A DNA stretch of 37,812 bases from Filosporella fistucella (Eukaryota > Ascomycota > Leotiomycetes > Helotiales), in NCBI GenBank assembly GCA_030077755.1, contig JAQJZZ010000009.1, forward strand, positions 1 through 37,812, given 5' to 3'. The notes beneath the pieces are model-generated. The model saw only the letters and a program-made list of their open reading frames with translations, did no database searches and was not told the origin of the DNA. Of the stretch, positions 10,106 to 19,172 are shown one piece after another. The translations under genes and the position numbers were made by a program. Numbering within the stretch: position 1 is the first letter of the stretch; the number at the start of each line of letters is the position of its first letter.

Positions 10106-10176
10106 ACGGCCATAGGTTAATGGTAAACCTTTCGTCTTCCAAACGAATTATGTCGATTCGAGTTCGACTGGCCGTA
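10106..10176 (+). tRNA. trnG: tRNA-Gly(UCC)
   Basis: Acceptor ACGGCCA/TGGCCGT, D stem GGTT/AACC, anticodon arm TTCGT CTTCCAA ACGAA (TCC), T stem GTCGA/TCGAC. Complete cloverleaf. Confidence 0.94.
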
Positions 10177-10190
10177 AAAACTGATAAAAA

Positions 10191-10263
10191 GGGTCAGTAT
10201 TCTAATTGGTAAGAAACTTTTTTGTCAAGAAAGTCTATATCGGTTCGAACCCGGTCTGACCCG
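10191..10263 (+). tRNA. trnD: tRNA-Asp(GUC)
   Basis: Acceptor GGGTCAG/CTGACCC, D stem TTCT/AGAA, anticodon arm CTTTT TTGTCAA GAAAG (GTC), T stem ATCGG/CCGGT. Confidence 0.94.
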
Positions 10264-10356
10264 TAAATTAAATAATAATTATTTATGTTATTTAACCACA
10301 ACCACACGAGACAAAAACTAAAGTCTCTATTTTAATCCGTGAATATATACATGAAA

Positions 10357-10398
10357 GTGGTAGAATAAGATATTAGGTATAATATATTTGAAGGTCAC
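10357..10398 (+). repeat. GGTAGAA hairpin (element C), copy 3
   Basis: GTGGTAGAA (10357-10365), a longer loop than the other copies, then GGTCAC (10393-10398). GTGG pairs with TCAC including one G-T pair. It lies in the 313-nt spacer between tRNA-Asp and tRNA-Ser, which otherwise shows no gene. Confidence 0.4.
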
Positions 10399-10540
10399 AA
10401 AAACAAGCAACTTATATATTATAAGGCTAAAGCCTTATATTTGCTAAACCTGATGATACTAATAACCTATACTTAAACGTAAAATATTTTTACTAGTTTA
10501 AAACTAGATCGATATGTATACTCATTAGTATATCCATGAT

Positions 10541-10572
10541 AATGGTAGAAGAATACTTTATTAAAAGCCACT
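10541..10572 (+). repeat. GGTAGAA hairpin (element C), copy 4
   Basis: AATGGTAGAA (10541-10550) and AAAAGCCACT (10563-10572), nearly the same as the copy at 4872-4902. It ends four bases before tRNA-Ser(GCU), the same spacing as copy 2 to tRNA-Lys. Confidence 0.45.
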
Positions 10573-10576
10573 ATAA

Positions 10577-10656
10577 GGAAAAGTTGCTATTGGTAAAGCA
10601 AGATATTTGCTAAATATTGTGTTATGCACCTGGATGTTCGAATCATCTCTTTTCCG
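10577..10656 (+). tRNA. trnS: tRNA-Ser(GCU)
   Basis: Acceptor GGAAAAG/CTTTTCC, anticodon arm GATAT TTGCTAA ATATT (GCT), variable arm GTG-TTATG-CAC, T stem GGATG/CATCT. The class II layout fits serine. Confidence 0.92.
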
Positions 10657-10730
10657 ATATAAGTATAAAGTTATAACAGAAGTTATATATTGTTATATAT
10701 CAATATATTAGCATATATTTTATATAAATA

Positions 10731-10801
10731 AAGAGCATAGTTTAAGGGTAAAATTTGAAGCTTCAAACTTCACATTCTCAGTTCAAATCTGAGTGCTCTT
10801 G
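10731..10801 (+). tRNA. trnW: tRNA-Trp(UCA)
   Basis: Acceptor AAGAGCA/TGCTCTT, D stem GTTT/AAAT, anticodon arm TGAAG CTTCAAA CTTCA with anticodon TCA, T stem CTCAG/CTGAG. The UCA anticodon reads both UGA and UGG and confirms that UGA is sense in this genome. Confidence 0.95.
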
Positions 10802-10831
10802 TATCTTCGGATTATTCGGCTAGCATTAGTT

Positions 10832-10932
10832 AGAGGTATGCGCCTCTTTTTAAACATATAAATACATAAAATATGAGAAATAACAATAATTACAGGAATA
10901 ATATGGATTTAATACCTTTTAATTTAAAATAA
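10832..10932 (+). promoter_or_regulatory. Hairpin leader with 19-codon mini-ORF ahead of the 99-residue ORF
   Basis: The hairpin AGAGG-TATGCG-CCTCT (10832-10847), a T5 run and an AT-rich stretch lead to an ATG at 10873 opening a short frame (begins MRNNNNYRNNM) that ends in TAA at 10930-10932. The same layout (AGAGG hairpin, T5, ATG, a run of Asn codons) precedes the GIY-YIG gene at 11515-11568, so one leader appears copied from the other. Confidence 0.45.
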
Positions 10933-10938
10933 TATAAT

Positions 10939-11238
10939 ATGGATAATTTAATCCATATTATATCAAAGCATAGCGATTTTATAAGTGATACAACTAGTAA
11001 TAATTTAATTAACCCTTATATACTACATATTTTTTACTCTAATGGTACTCATGTTAAGTATATATCCTTCTATTTTCCTTTTAAAACTAAATTACCCGAA
11101 GAAGACCCTGAGTTTTATTTGTTTGTTGACAGCGTTAACAATCAAATAGTAGAATGTTGTACTTCGTGATCAGATAAATACTTTAATTTGTTGATTGATC
11201 CTAAATTGTTTTATATACAAAAAAATATAATGTTATAA
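10939..11238 (+). CDS. Unrecognised 99-residue ORF
   Basis: The frame runs ATG 10939 to TAA 11236-11238 with one TGA (Trp) at 11167-11169. The product starts MDNLIHIISKHSDFI, has a PFKTKLPEEDPEFYLFVD segment (about residues 48-65) and contains two adjacent Cys (residues 74-75). No membrane segment or known motif is visible. Its composition is less biased than the AT-rich spacers, which favours real coding. It lies between tRNA-Trp and tRNA-Ile, behind a leader like that of the GIY-YIG gene, so it may be the 3' remainder of a mobile endonuclease cassette or another accessory gene. No function is assigned. Confidence 0.5.
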
Positions 11239-11279
11239 ACACATAGGTAAGATAAACTATAGCAATATATTTATCTAAA

Positions 11280-11352
11280 GGTTCCTTAGCTTAATTGGTA
11301 AAGCGCATTCTTGATAAGGATGTGACTAAATGTTCAAGTCATTTAGGAATCA
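11280..11352 (+). tRNA. trnI: tRNA-Ile(GAU)
   Basis: Acceptor GGTTCCT/AGGAATC, D stem GCTT/AAGC, anticodon arm CATTC TTGATAA GGATG (GAT), T stem AAATG/CATTT. Confidence 0.94.
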
Positions 11353-11359
11353 TATAATA

Positions 11360-11445
11360 AGAGAGTTGGCTGAGCGGTTTAAGGCGACTAGCTTGAAACT
11401 AGTTAAAACTAATACTTTTCATGGGTTCAAATCCCATACTCTCTG
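11360..11445 (+). tRNA. trnS: tRNA-Ser(UGA)
   Basis: Acceptor AGAGAGT/ACTCTCT, anticodon arm ACTAG CTTGAAA CTAGT (TGA), variable arm, T stem ATGGG/CCCAT. Class II tRNA for UCN codons. Confidence 0.94.
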
Positions 11446-11547
11446 TAGTATATTTAGAATATATAATTCTGTAGTTTATATTCAGCTTAATTTTTGACCA
11501 ATTTAGAGGCATTTTCCTCTTTTTAAATAATTTATAAATAAAAAAAT

Positions 11548-12285
11548 ATGGAAAACAATAATAATATAATACCTATTATTACTTACAATAACGCAGATAA
11601 GTATAAAAAACTTATACTTAAAGAAAATAAAAGTAAATCTGGTATTTATCGTTGAAATAACTTAATTACAGGTGAATCCTACGTAGGGTCAAGTATAAAC
11701 TTAACGGCTAGATTTTTTTTTTACTATTCAGAAAAGGCAATGGTTAAAAAACTAAGTAAGAGTAGAAGTAATATATATAGTGCTATATTGGAGTATAAGT
11801 ATTTTAACTTTAGCTTAGATATACTAGAGTATTGTGATAAAAATATCTTAATAGAAAGAGAACAATATTACTTAGATAATTTAAAATCAGAGTATAATAT
11901 ATTAAAGATTGCTAATTCGCGCTTAGGTAGTAAACAATCAGATGCGACTAAACTTAAAATAAGTATTAGTAATAAAGGTAAACACGGTCATTTTTCTGGT
12001 AAAATGCATACTTATGAAAGCAAAAAATTAATAAGTATAGCTCTTAAGTCTAAAATTAAAACTTATAGACCTAGGGTTGTTAAATTAGAGACTAAATTAA
12101 AAATATCTTTAAGAAGTAGGGGTGTACCTGTTAAAGTTTTTGACTTGAAAGATAATTTAATTAGAATGTTCCCTACTATTACAAGTACTGCTGAATATTT
12201 GGGTTTACACCAAAAAAGTCTAATGAGGTATTTAGATCAAAATAAATCCTATAATGGGTTTATTATAAAATCTTATTTTAAATAA
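11548..12285 (+). CDS. Free-standing GIY-YIG homing endonuclease
   Basis: A 245-residue protein. The GIY motif is at residues 32-34 (SGIYRW) and the second half as YVG at 45-47, followed by a conserved Arg in NLTARF near 57 and a Glu in IEREQYYLDNL. The N-terminal nuclease domain is followed by NUMOD3-like DNA-binding repeats (KISISNKGKHGHFSGKMHT, about 145-165) and a NUMOD1-like C-terminal helix-turn-helix (PVKVFDLKDNLIRMF to the end). Such enzymes cut a specific DNA site and spread their own gene, usually from inside group I introns. Here it lies between tRNA-Ser(UGA) and tRNA-Pro with no intron core seen around it. The frame is intact. One TGA Trp follows the GIY motif. Confidence 0.9.
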
Positions 12286-12348
12286 GATTTTTAATAAAAA
12301 AAAAGATGAAAAATGATTAATTTATACTTTAATCATTATTATCTAAAA

Positions 12349-12421
12349 CAGATTGTAGCTAAATGGTTAAAGCGCATTGTTTGGGTCAATGATTCTTCCA
12401 GTTCGAATCTGGACAATCTGA
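12349..12421 (+). tRNA. trnP: tRNA-Pro(UGG)
   Basis: Acceptor CAGATTG/CAATCTG, D stem GCTA/AAGC, anticodon arm CATTG TTTGGGT CAATG (TGG), T stem TCCAG/CTGGA. Confidence 0.94.
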
Positions 12422-12424
12422 TAT

Positions 12425-12470
12425 AATGTTGTAACCCAACATTATTGTTATGTTCGAATCATAATAATCC
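12425..12470 (+). pseudogene. tRNA-like 3' half after tRNA-Pro
   Basis: The hairpin AATGTTG-TAACC-CAACATT is followed by a perfect T arm TTATG-TTCGAAT-CATAA (12448-12464) and TAATCC. No 5' acceptor or D arm is present. It looks like the remainder of a duplicated tRNA. Confidence 0.3.
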
Positions 12471-12644
12471 GAATAAAACGTAAATTTACTCTATTAAAAA
12501 TTACGACTAAACTTATTATTACGTTTAAATAGTAATGTGTATAATAATAAAGCAATGTAACAAAATTAATAGTTAAATGTTAATTTTAATAAAAGTACAC
12601 AGATATCATATAACTAATTTCTATACTATTGTATAGGGAAGTAT

Positions 12645-15600
12645 ATAAAGAGACTATTATGGATGCCTAGCTATATATTAAAGAGAGTAATTAACTTAAT
12701 TTGTGCTTGTATAATCTTGGTACGCACATGAACTCTTAGAGAAATCCAATAATAAACGAAGTGAATTGAAATATCTTAGTAACTTTAGGAAAAGAAATCA
12801 AACGAGATTCTATGAGTAGTGTGAATGAAAGTAGAATAGCCTATATAATTTCAGAAAACATTTAAATAAATTAACCTTTGTACAAAAAAAGAATCTAAAA
12901 AAAAAGGATAAAACAATCAATGGCGTGATATATATACTAAAATATAGTATATTAAATAAGTAAAAATTAGAGTATTAATAAAGCCTTTTTTATAAATATT
13001 ATAAAAGATTAATAACTTTTTCGAGTACTATAGGTATAATTTATTAAATAACTATAACTGTCTTTGGACATTTTTATGGTAACTGGTTATACTAAGTAAG
13101 TAAAACGGGCAAAACCTGTTTGAATATAAAGGGGAACCTTCCTCTAAGGCTAAATATAATATATAAGCGAGAGCGAATAGTCCTATGAAGAAAAGGTTTG
13201 AAGTAGTAGTCTTATAAGCAGCTCGAGTAAAAACTAAAAAAATAGTAAGAGCGTACCTTTTGCATAATGGGTCAGCGAGTTAATGTTAGATGCGAGCAGC
13301 AATGCCCAGATAAACCAATTATGAAATAATGAATTAGTATCTAAAATTAGACCCGAAGCCTGGTGATCTTACTACAGTCAGGATTATAAAAGTCCGAACG
13401 GGTTATCGTTGTAAAGATATCCGAAGAACTGTGGTAAGTTAGTGAAAGACAAAACTGACTAGGATAGCTGGTTTTCTGCGAAACCTATATAAGTAGGTAA
13501 TTCAAATTACATCATAGCAGGTACAGAACTGTGATCTCAGGCAACTTATATTTTATTAATTTGCTTTCAATTGAAAGCAAATTAATGGATATATTTTGCA
13601 TATATCGGGCAATCGTGAAGATTTTATCGGTGAGTATTCGCACTCGGAAGGGCAATGATGAATGTTGAATAATCGGACATAGTACGCTAAGGTTGTATGT
13701 CTAAAGGGAAACAGCCCAGAACAAGAGTTAAGGTTCCAAAATTATTGTTAAGTGAAATTAAGGTAGTTTCTATCTAATACGACTAGGAAATAGGCTTAGA
13801 AGCGGTCCATTTTTTGAAGATCTCGTAACAGAGCACTGGTTTAGTAAATGAACCTTGCGGTGATATTTACATTGATAGTTGCACCGAAGATTTAACGGAT
13901 CTAAACAATATACCGACACCTTGTCCATATTTATTAATAATTAAAAATTATTATATTTAATGGGGTAGCAGAACGTTGGGTAAATCTATGACTTATTCTT
14001 TTTAAGAATAAATATAAGATAACCCAAGTGAGAATGCTGACATGAGTAACGAAAAAGGGTATACCCCTCGCCTAAAGCTTATGGTTTTTTTAAAGTAACG
14101 GCCTCTAAGTTTACCAACCTAAAGGATTAAACGATGAGCGAAAAATTATCTTGCTTACGGAGTAACAACCTTCTTATAATTTAGTGAAGAAGGTTCTGGA
14201 AAAACACGTAAGTTATATTGCATATTGTTAGAATAAATTCAAATACAAAAACAAAAAAGCATAGTATGGAGATACTGAAAATTGTCTCCCTTCTCAATGA
14301 ATAAACTAAAAAAAATTACATTGAGATGAAAAAAAAACCGTACCTAAATACTAACCCAAGTAAGCTAGTAGAGAATACGAAGGCGTTTGAGTGAACAATC
14401 ATTAAGGAACTCGGCAAACTAACTACCGTAACTTCGGGATAAGGAGAGCCATTCCTCCTAATTAATATTAGGTAAAGAATAGGAAGCATGGAATAGTGTT
14501 GTACGACTGTTTAATTAAAACAAAGCACTCTGCAGTAAGATAATAAATCAAAGTATTGAGTGTGATTTCTGCCCGATGTCGGCTGGTTAACGGATTTGCT
14601 AAGTTGACTAATATAAGCTTGGCTTTGAAGGAAACCCCGATCAATGGCGGCCTTACCTATGAGGGTCCTAAGGTAGCGGAATACCCTGGCCGTTAAATGC
14701 GGTCTTGCATGAATGATTTAACGATACAACAGCTGTCTCAATGATTGGCTCAGTGAAATTGGAATAACTGTGCAGATACAGTTTACCTCTAGTTAGACGA
14801 GAAGACCCTATGCAGCTTTACTGTTGCTAGTTATTGAATATGATAATACAAATTTTAGGGTATAAGGTGGCGTTAGCAGAATTGAAACACCTTTATTATG
14901 TATATCATATTGGTAGACAAAGTCTACGTGAAAGGATCAACTCATCTAGCAATGCTAGATGTTTGATATAATCATTAACCTTCTTTGAAGGGACAATTGC
15001 TAGGAGGCAGTTTATGCGGGGCACAGATCCCATAAAAAGTACCTGGGTGTATCCAAAGTTAATTTTGTAAAGTTGTTATAACTTAATTATGACAATTAAA
15101 TATACAATAACTGTATATTTTTTATTTTTAGTTTGTTATTTGGTATAGCTTATTTTAAGCTATGACTAATCCAGCTATATATCTATTGAGTTAGAACTAA
15201 TATTTTTTATTCAAGTAAGATTTTAACTATATGGAAAATAGATGTAATTAAAACATTAAGATGGTAATATTCTAATGTTTTTAGTTTTATTATTAGTATG
15301 TTTAAATTACAATTGTTTAGACATGTGCAAAAAGACTAATAATATTATTATGATGATTACTTGTCAAGTTTAATGGCTTAATCTTGCTTTACTGTTTGAC
15401 TTACACGTCTATCAGTCGCGTAAGCGGGGCATATGATCACAAGATGCAGAAAGGAAAGGTCTTGGATTTTTGAAAAAGCTACGCTAGGGATAACAGGCTA
15501 ATTGCGCCAGGAAGTACAAATTGAGTGCGCAGTTTGGCACCTCGATGTCGGCTTAACTTATCCACATGAATGCAGGAATCATGAAGGGTTCGACTGTTCG

Positions 15601-16030
15601 TCGATTAATAAGTTACACGAGCTGGGTTAAATACGTCGTGAGACAGTATGGTTTCTATCTTCTAGAGGGAATTAGAATAAAATAAGGTTATCCCCCTCGT
15701 ACGAAAGGAGCTGGGTATATTAACCTCTGGTTTACCTGTTGTTTATGTGCCCAATATTATATTATATCTCCAATTCACTAAAAAAGATGAGGAGATATGG
15801 GGTGTTACTTTCACTTAAGTAAATTTATAGCATAGGCACGGCAGGAACGCTATGTTAGTTAAAGATAAGTGCTGAAAGCATCTAGGCACGAAACTTACTT
15901 TAAGATATTCTTAAATATACGTAGTAGAACACTACGACTTTGCAAATTACAACTTAATTGCAATTAATAGGCTTTAGCTGAAAGGATTTAAATGTTTTTA
16001 GGCATAAAGTACTAATTAATATTCAACTAA
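12645..16030 (+). rRNA. rnl: Large subunit ribosomal RNA, intronless at the usual site
   Basis: Mitochondrial LSU rRNA, about 3.4 kb. Landmarks: GGATGCCTAGC near the 5' end (12661), the GTPase-centre region around 13790-13850, GGTCCTAAGGTAGCGGAATA (near 14664), GACGAGAAGACCCTATGCAG (near 14797), and the domain V segment AGGGATAACAGGCTAATTGC (about 15486-15505). This last segment is the usual home of the group I intron that carries rps3 in filamentous ascomycetes, and it is uninterrupted here. The sarcin-ricin region is replaced by the fungal form near 15690 (CCTCGTACGAAAGGA). Both ends are estimated. Confidence 0.95.
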
Positions 16031-16334
16031 ATTATTGGATATCTAAAAAAAAAATTTTTTTATATTATACTTATTATAAGTAATTTTGCTTGGCTATTTT
16101 ATAATTAAAAATTAATATTAAAATAATATTACCTTTTGGTTATAATATACCAAAAAGATAAATTATTTTTAATTTGGTTATACGTAAGTATATGTATGTA
16201 TATTTAAAATAGATAATTTAAAGTTATAATTTTATCATTAAAGAAATATTTTTTATATGTATTTATATTGGTTTATTACCTCCCTCCCCCCCCCCTTTTT
16301 TCGTTTTCAAAAAACAATTACATACTTTATTTAA
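16031..16334 (+). other. rnl downstream spacer with a C10 tract
   Basis: AT-rich, no ORF or tRNA. A pyrimidine tract CCTCCC followed by ten consecutive C bases (16286-16295) and then T6 stands out in this AT-rich genome. It is nearly the reverse complement of the A8G13 tract at 23365-23385. Confidence 0.5.
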
Positions 16335-16405
16335 GTCTGGTTAGCATAAAAGTAATGTAGCTGTTTTGTAACCAGCTGAAGCAAGTGCGATACTTGCACT
16401 GGACT
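16335..16405 (+). tRNA. trnT: tRNA-Thr(UGU)
   Basis: Acceptor GTCTGGT/ACTGGAC, D stem GCAT/ATGT, anticodon loop TTTGTAA (TGT), T stem GCAAG/CTTGC. An exact 25-base internal fragment of this gene recurs at 31497-31521. Confidence 0.9.
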
Positions 16406-16430
16406 CATAATATTTTTTATAGAGAAAGAA

Positions 16431-16503
16431 GGCCCTATAGTCAAGTGGTTAAGACATAATGTTTTCATCATTACATGCGAGGGTTCGAAACCCTCTGGGG
16501 CTA
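16431..16503 (+). tRNA. trnE: tRNA-Glu(UUC)
   Basis: Acceptor GGCCCTA/TGGGGCT, anticodon arm TAATG TTTTCAT CATTA (TTC), T stem GAGGG/CCCTC. Confidence 0.93.
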
Positions 16504-16541
16504 AATAGTATATAAATATATTATATATAAGTATATATATA

Positions 16542-16614
16542 ATGCGGATTGATGTAATAGTAACATAACTGGCTCATGTCCAGTCTATATTGGTGCAAAT
16601 CCTTTGTCCGCATC
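16542..16614 (+). tRNA. trnM: tRNA-Met(CAU), copy 1
   Basis: Acceptor ATGCGGA/TCCGCAT, D stem ATGT/ACAT, anticodon arm ACTGG CTCATGT CCAGT (CAT). The T stem pairs poorly, but the rest is clear. One of three CAU tRNAs; I cannot tell from sequence alone which is the initiator and which may read AUA as Ile. Confidence 0.85.
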
Positions 16615-16643
16615 ATCTTTATTATTAGTAATATATACTTTAT

Positions 16644-16716
16644 AAGGCTATAGCTTAATTGGTAAAGCAAGCTGCTCATGACAGCTGAGATGAGTGTTCA
16701 AATCACTCTGGCCTTA
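16644..16716 (+). tRNA. trnM: tRNA-Met(CAU), copy 2
   Basis: Acceptor AAGGCTA/TGGCCTT, D stem GCTT/AAGC, anticodon arm AGCTG CTCATGA CAGCT (CAT), T stem GAGTG/CACTC. Complete cloverleaf. Confidence 0.9.
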
Positions 16717-16735
16717 GCTAATATAGTCTTTATAT

Positions 16736-16818
16736 ATCCGAGTGCTGGAATTGGTAGACAGGATAATCTTAAGATTTATTGATTTAACATCGTGAACGTT
16801 CAAGTCGTTTTTCGGATA
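16736..16818 (+). tRNA. trnL: tRNA-Leu(UAA)
   Basis: Acceptor ATCCGAG/TTCGGAT, anticodon loop CTTAAGA (TAA), long variable arm. The class II shape fits leucine. UUA is the commonest Leu codon in these genes. Confidence 0.88.
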
Positions 16819-16840
16819 AATACTTAAAAAAATTAGCTAA

Positions 16841-16912
16841 GGGGACATAGTTTAATTGGTAAAACTGCGATTTTGCATATCGTTATTCTAGGATCGAGTC
16901 CTGGTGTCTCCA
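16841..16912 (+). tRNA. trnA: tRNA-Ala(UGC)
   Basis: Acceptor GGGGACA/TGTCTCC, anticodon arm GCGAT TTTGCAT ATCGT (TGC), T stem AGGAT/GTCCT region. Complete. Confidence 0.91.
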
Positions 16913-16962
16913 TACGATAATTGTTATATTTATATATTTATATTGCATGATAATCTATATAA

Positions 16963-17036
16963 GCTCGAGAAGCTCAACCTGGTAGAGCGGAACTCTGAAG
17001 ATGTTTAGGCTGTAAGTTCAAATCTTATCTCGAGCA
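16963..17036 (+). tRNA. trnF: tRNA-Phe(GAA)
   Basis: Acceptor GCTCGAG/CTCGAGC, D stem GCTC/GAGC, anticodon loop CTGAAGA (GAA), T stem TAAG/CTTA. Element B copy 2 begins five bases after it. Confidence 0.9.
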
Positions 17037-17040
17037 ACCG

Positions 17041-17215
17041 TATTTATTACCATAAATAAAAATTTATTATTTGGTCCCTAATTATATACATTTAGTATTT
17101 AAACGTGTATTTCTAATAAGATATAACAATATATATTGTAACTAAACTAGTAATGGTTATTTGATTTAATCAGGTTAGATATAATTACTTTATTAAACTT
17201 AAATTTAAGTTTAGG
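17041..17215 (+). ncRNA. Candidate structured element B, copy 2
   Basis: Related to 8412-8582. Hairpin 1 is TATTTAT-TACC-ATAAATA (17041-17058): same loop, different stem. The blocks CTAATTATATACATTTAGTA and AACTAAACTAGTAATGG are conserved. The middle hairpin is the palindrome ACAATATATATTGT, where copy 1 has TGAC-TTT-GTCA. The last is the perfect 20-base palindrome at 17194-17213, again with a sequence unlike copy 1. Both copies start a few bases after a tRNA (Val, Phe). The remainder of the spacer to 17566 is AT-rich with no gene seen. Confidence 0.6.
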
Positions 17216-17566
17216 TAAAACCTAAATAATAAATATATTATTTATATAATATATTATATTATATATTTATATATAATATATTATAAGTTTGATAGAAAAA
17301 AAATTTGCCTTGTCGTTTTATTATAATATATATAATATTTATCATATAAAAACGCAAACGTAAAAAATTAAATTTATAATACCTTATCTTGTGATGGGTA
17401 CATTATAAGCTATTTATATCAATAAGGGTGTTATTTAAACTGGGCCACAAGGTTATTAATATATAACCTTACAAAGTATTTGTGCTAGACAAGTACAATA
17501 TATATTTATGTTTATTAGATCTTTAAAACAAGGTTTTTATATTAAAAAAGAATATATATTTTTTTT

Positions 17567-17652
17567 AAGGTAGTGATGGAATAGGTAGACATGAATAGCT
17601 TAGGCCTATTTGATTTTTTTTAATTTTATCCGTTCAAGTCGGATTTACCTTA
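17567..17652 (+). tRNA. trnL: tRNA-Leu(UAG)
   Basis: Acceptor AAGGTAG/TTACCTT, anticodon arm AATAG CTTAGGC CTATT (TAG), AT-rich variable arm, T stem ATCCG/CGGAT. Confidence 0.92.
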
Positions 17653-17688
17653 TAATATATATATTCATATAGGGTATATAACTATATA

Positions 17689-17761
17689 TATGTTGTGGAC
17701 TAATCGGTAAGTCATAAATTTTTGGTATTTACCATTGAGTGTTCGAATCACTCCAACATAA
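17689..17761 (+). tRNA. trnQ: tRNA-Gln(UUG)
   Basis: Acceptor TATGTTG/CAACATA, D stem GACT/AGTC, anticodon arm TAAAT TTTTGGT ATTTA (TTG), T stem GAGTG/CACTC. Confidence 0.93.
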
Positions 17762-17817
17762 TTACTCTAATGTAATACATTATATATTGTAATAACCTAT
17801 AATTTATTATACTTTAA

Positions 17818-17891
17818 GGTGAATATAGTTCAATCGGTAGAACACTTGTATGTGGCACAAATTGTTCCCTGTTCAAATCAGGGTATTCACC
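17818..17891 (+). tRNA. trnH: tRNA-His(GUG)
   Basis: An extra 5' G pairs with the terminal C as expected for His; acceptor GTGAATA/TATTCAC, D stem GTTC/GAAC, anticodon loop ATGTGGC (GTG), T stem CCCTG/CAGGG. Confidence 0.93.
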
Positions 17892-18348
17892 CTTAGTATA
17901 TACTTTTATATATAAATTTATTTGGCCACCTAATTTTATTTACTTTAACATATATACAGTTATATCCCTTAGTATAGTAATAGTAGTATAATAATACTAT
18001 ACAAATTATTTATAATTTGTATGTATATACCTCTACCCACTTAACTATTCTAAAAATTTATATCTTTTTTTATATTATAATTTTTAAACTTATTAAATTA
18101 CAAGATAAAAAAAAATTTTTTTGTAGTAATTAAACTATAATTAATAGTAAAGGTTTACGTGTATCTTTGTTCTTTGTTCTACCTGCCGTAGGTATAAAAT
18201 ATAGTGTACTTCATAATAATAAATTACAGCTTTTATTTAATTATAGCTTTTAATAATTTTACTTATTTATTCCCTATAATATATATATATATTATATGTT
18301 CTCTTGTTTTTATATGTAATATACATATGTTTGTAGCTATACACAAAG
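17892..18348 (+). other. AT-rich spacer between tRNA-His and tRNA-Met
   Basis: No ORF of note and no tRNA in 457 nt. It contains only AT repeats and T/A homopolymers. I see nothing else to report. Confidence 0.5.
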
Positions 18349-18421
18349 GCCAGGGTAGTTTAATTGGTTAAAACGTTAATTTCATGCATTAATAATGAGA
18401 ATTCAAATTTCTCCCCCGGCT
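18349..18421 (+). tRNA. trnM: tRNA-Met(CAU), copy 3
   Basis: Acceptor GCCAGGG/CCCCGGC with one mismatch, D stem GTTT/AAAC, anticodon arm TTAAT TTCATGC ATTAA (CAT), T stem GAGAA/TTCTC. It could be a Met tRNA or an Ile tRNA with modified C34. Confidence 0.87.
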
Positions 18422-19172
18422 CTCACTCAAATTTAATGTCAATAAAAACAAAACTTCAAAAATATATAAAAATATATATATATTTTTACTAAGCTTAAAA
18501 CAATTCAAGCTTATGTTATAATTTAATAACCTTTAAAAGATTTTATTAAAAGTCGTGTTATTTAATAGGTCAGCCGTAATGTGTTTATGTCTATTCTTGT
18601 TTCATATTAATTTTGCTTATAACACTCTTATAACTATCCTTATTATACCTATCACATATATTATATATGATATATATATATATATCACATATATATACAA
18701 ATAAAGATATAATATTATTAGGTTTGGTTTTTTTGTATTATTATATATATTACGTCTATAGTAAAAATATGTCTATAACTATGCTTTGTATAACTTTATT
18801 TAAAGCTACTCAAGTTTATTTTTACTTTTATATTAGACCGTTCAACTAGACAATTATACACTGTCATATAATATACATATACACCTAATTATAATATATA
18901 AAATTTGTAATAAATATAAATCTAAAAAAAAGGTTTAATTTATATTTTAGTTTATTATACTGCCTATAAGACATAATATATGTCTAATATCTCGATATGT
19001 ATATGATAGTATTAAAATATTTGCATATTTAAACCAATATTTAACGGGTTATTTGTTATAAATAGGCTGTTTATATACAAAAAACTTTAAAATTTTTTTA
19101 TATTATACCTATATATAAATAATGGATATTAATATAAATTTTATATAATAAATATGTTACGTAAAATATTAA
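18422..19172 (+). other. AT-rich spacer before nad2
   Basis: A 751-nt stretch with no supported gene. A 60-codon frame at 18667-18849 is made of Ile/Tyr/Leu codons from AT repeats and shows no family features, so I treat it as chance. Confidence 0.5.

Noticed and set aside
15050..15420. Possible intron in rnl domain V
   Set aside because: The stretch corresponds to a variable part of domain V, and the conserved flanks, including the usual intron site, are continuous.
18667..18849. 60-codon plus-strand ORF before nad2
   Set aside because: It is made of AT repeats giving Ile/Tyr/Leu runs, with no family signal.
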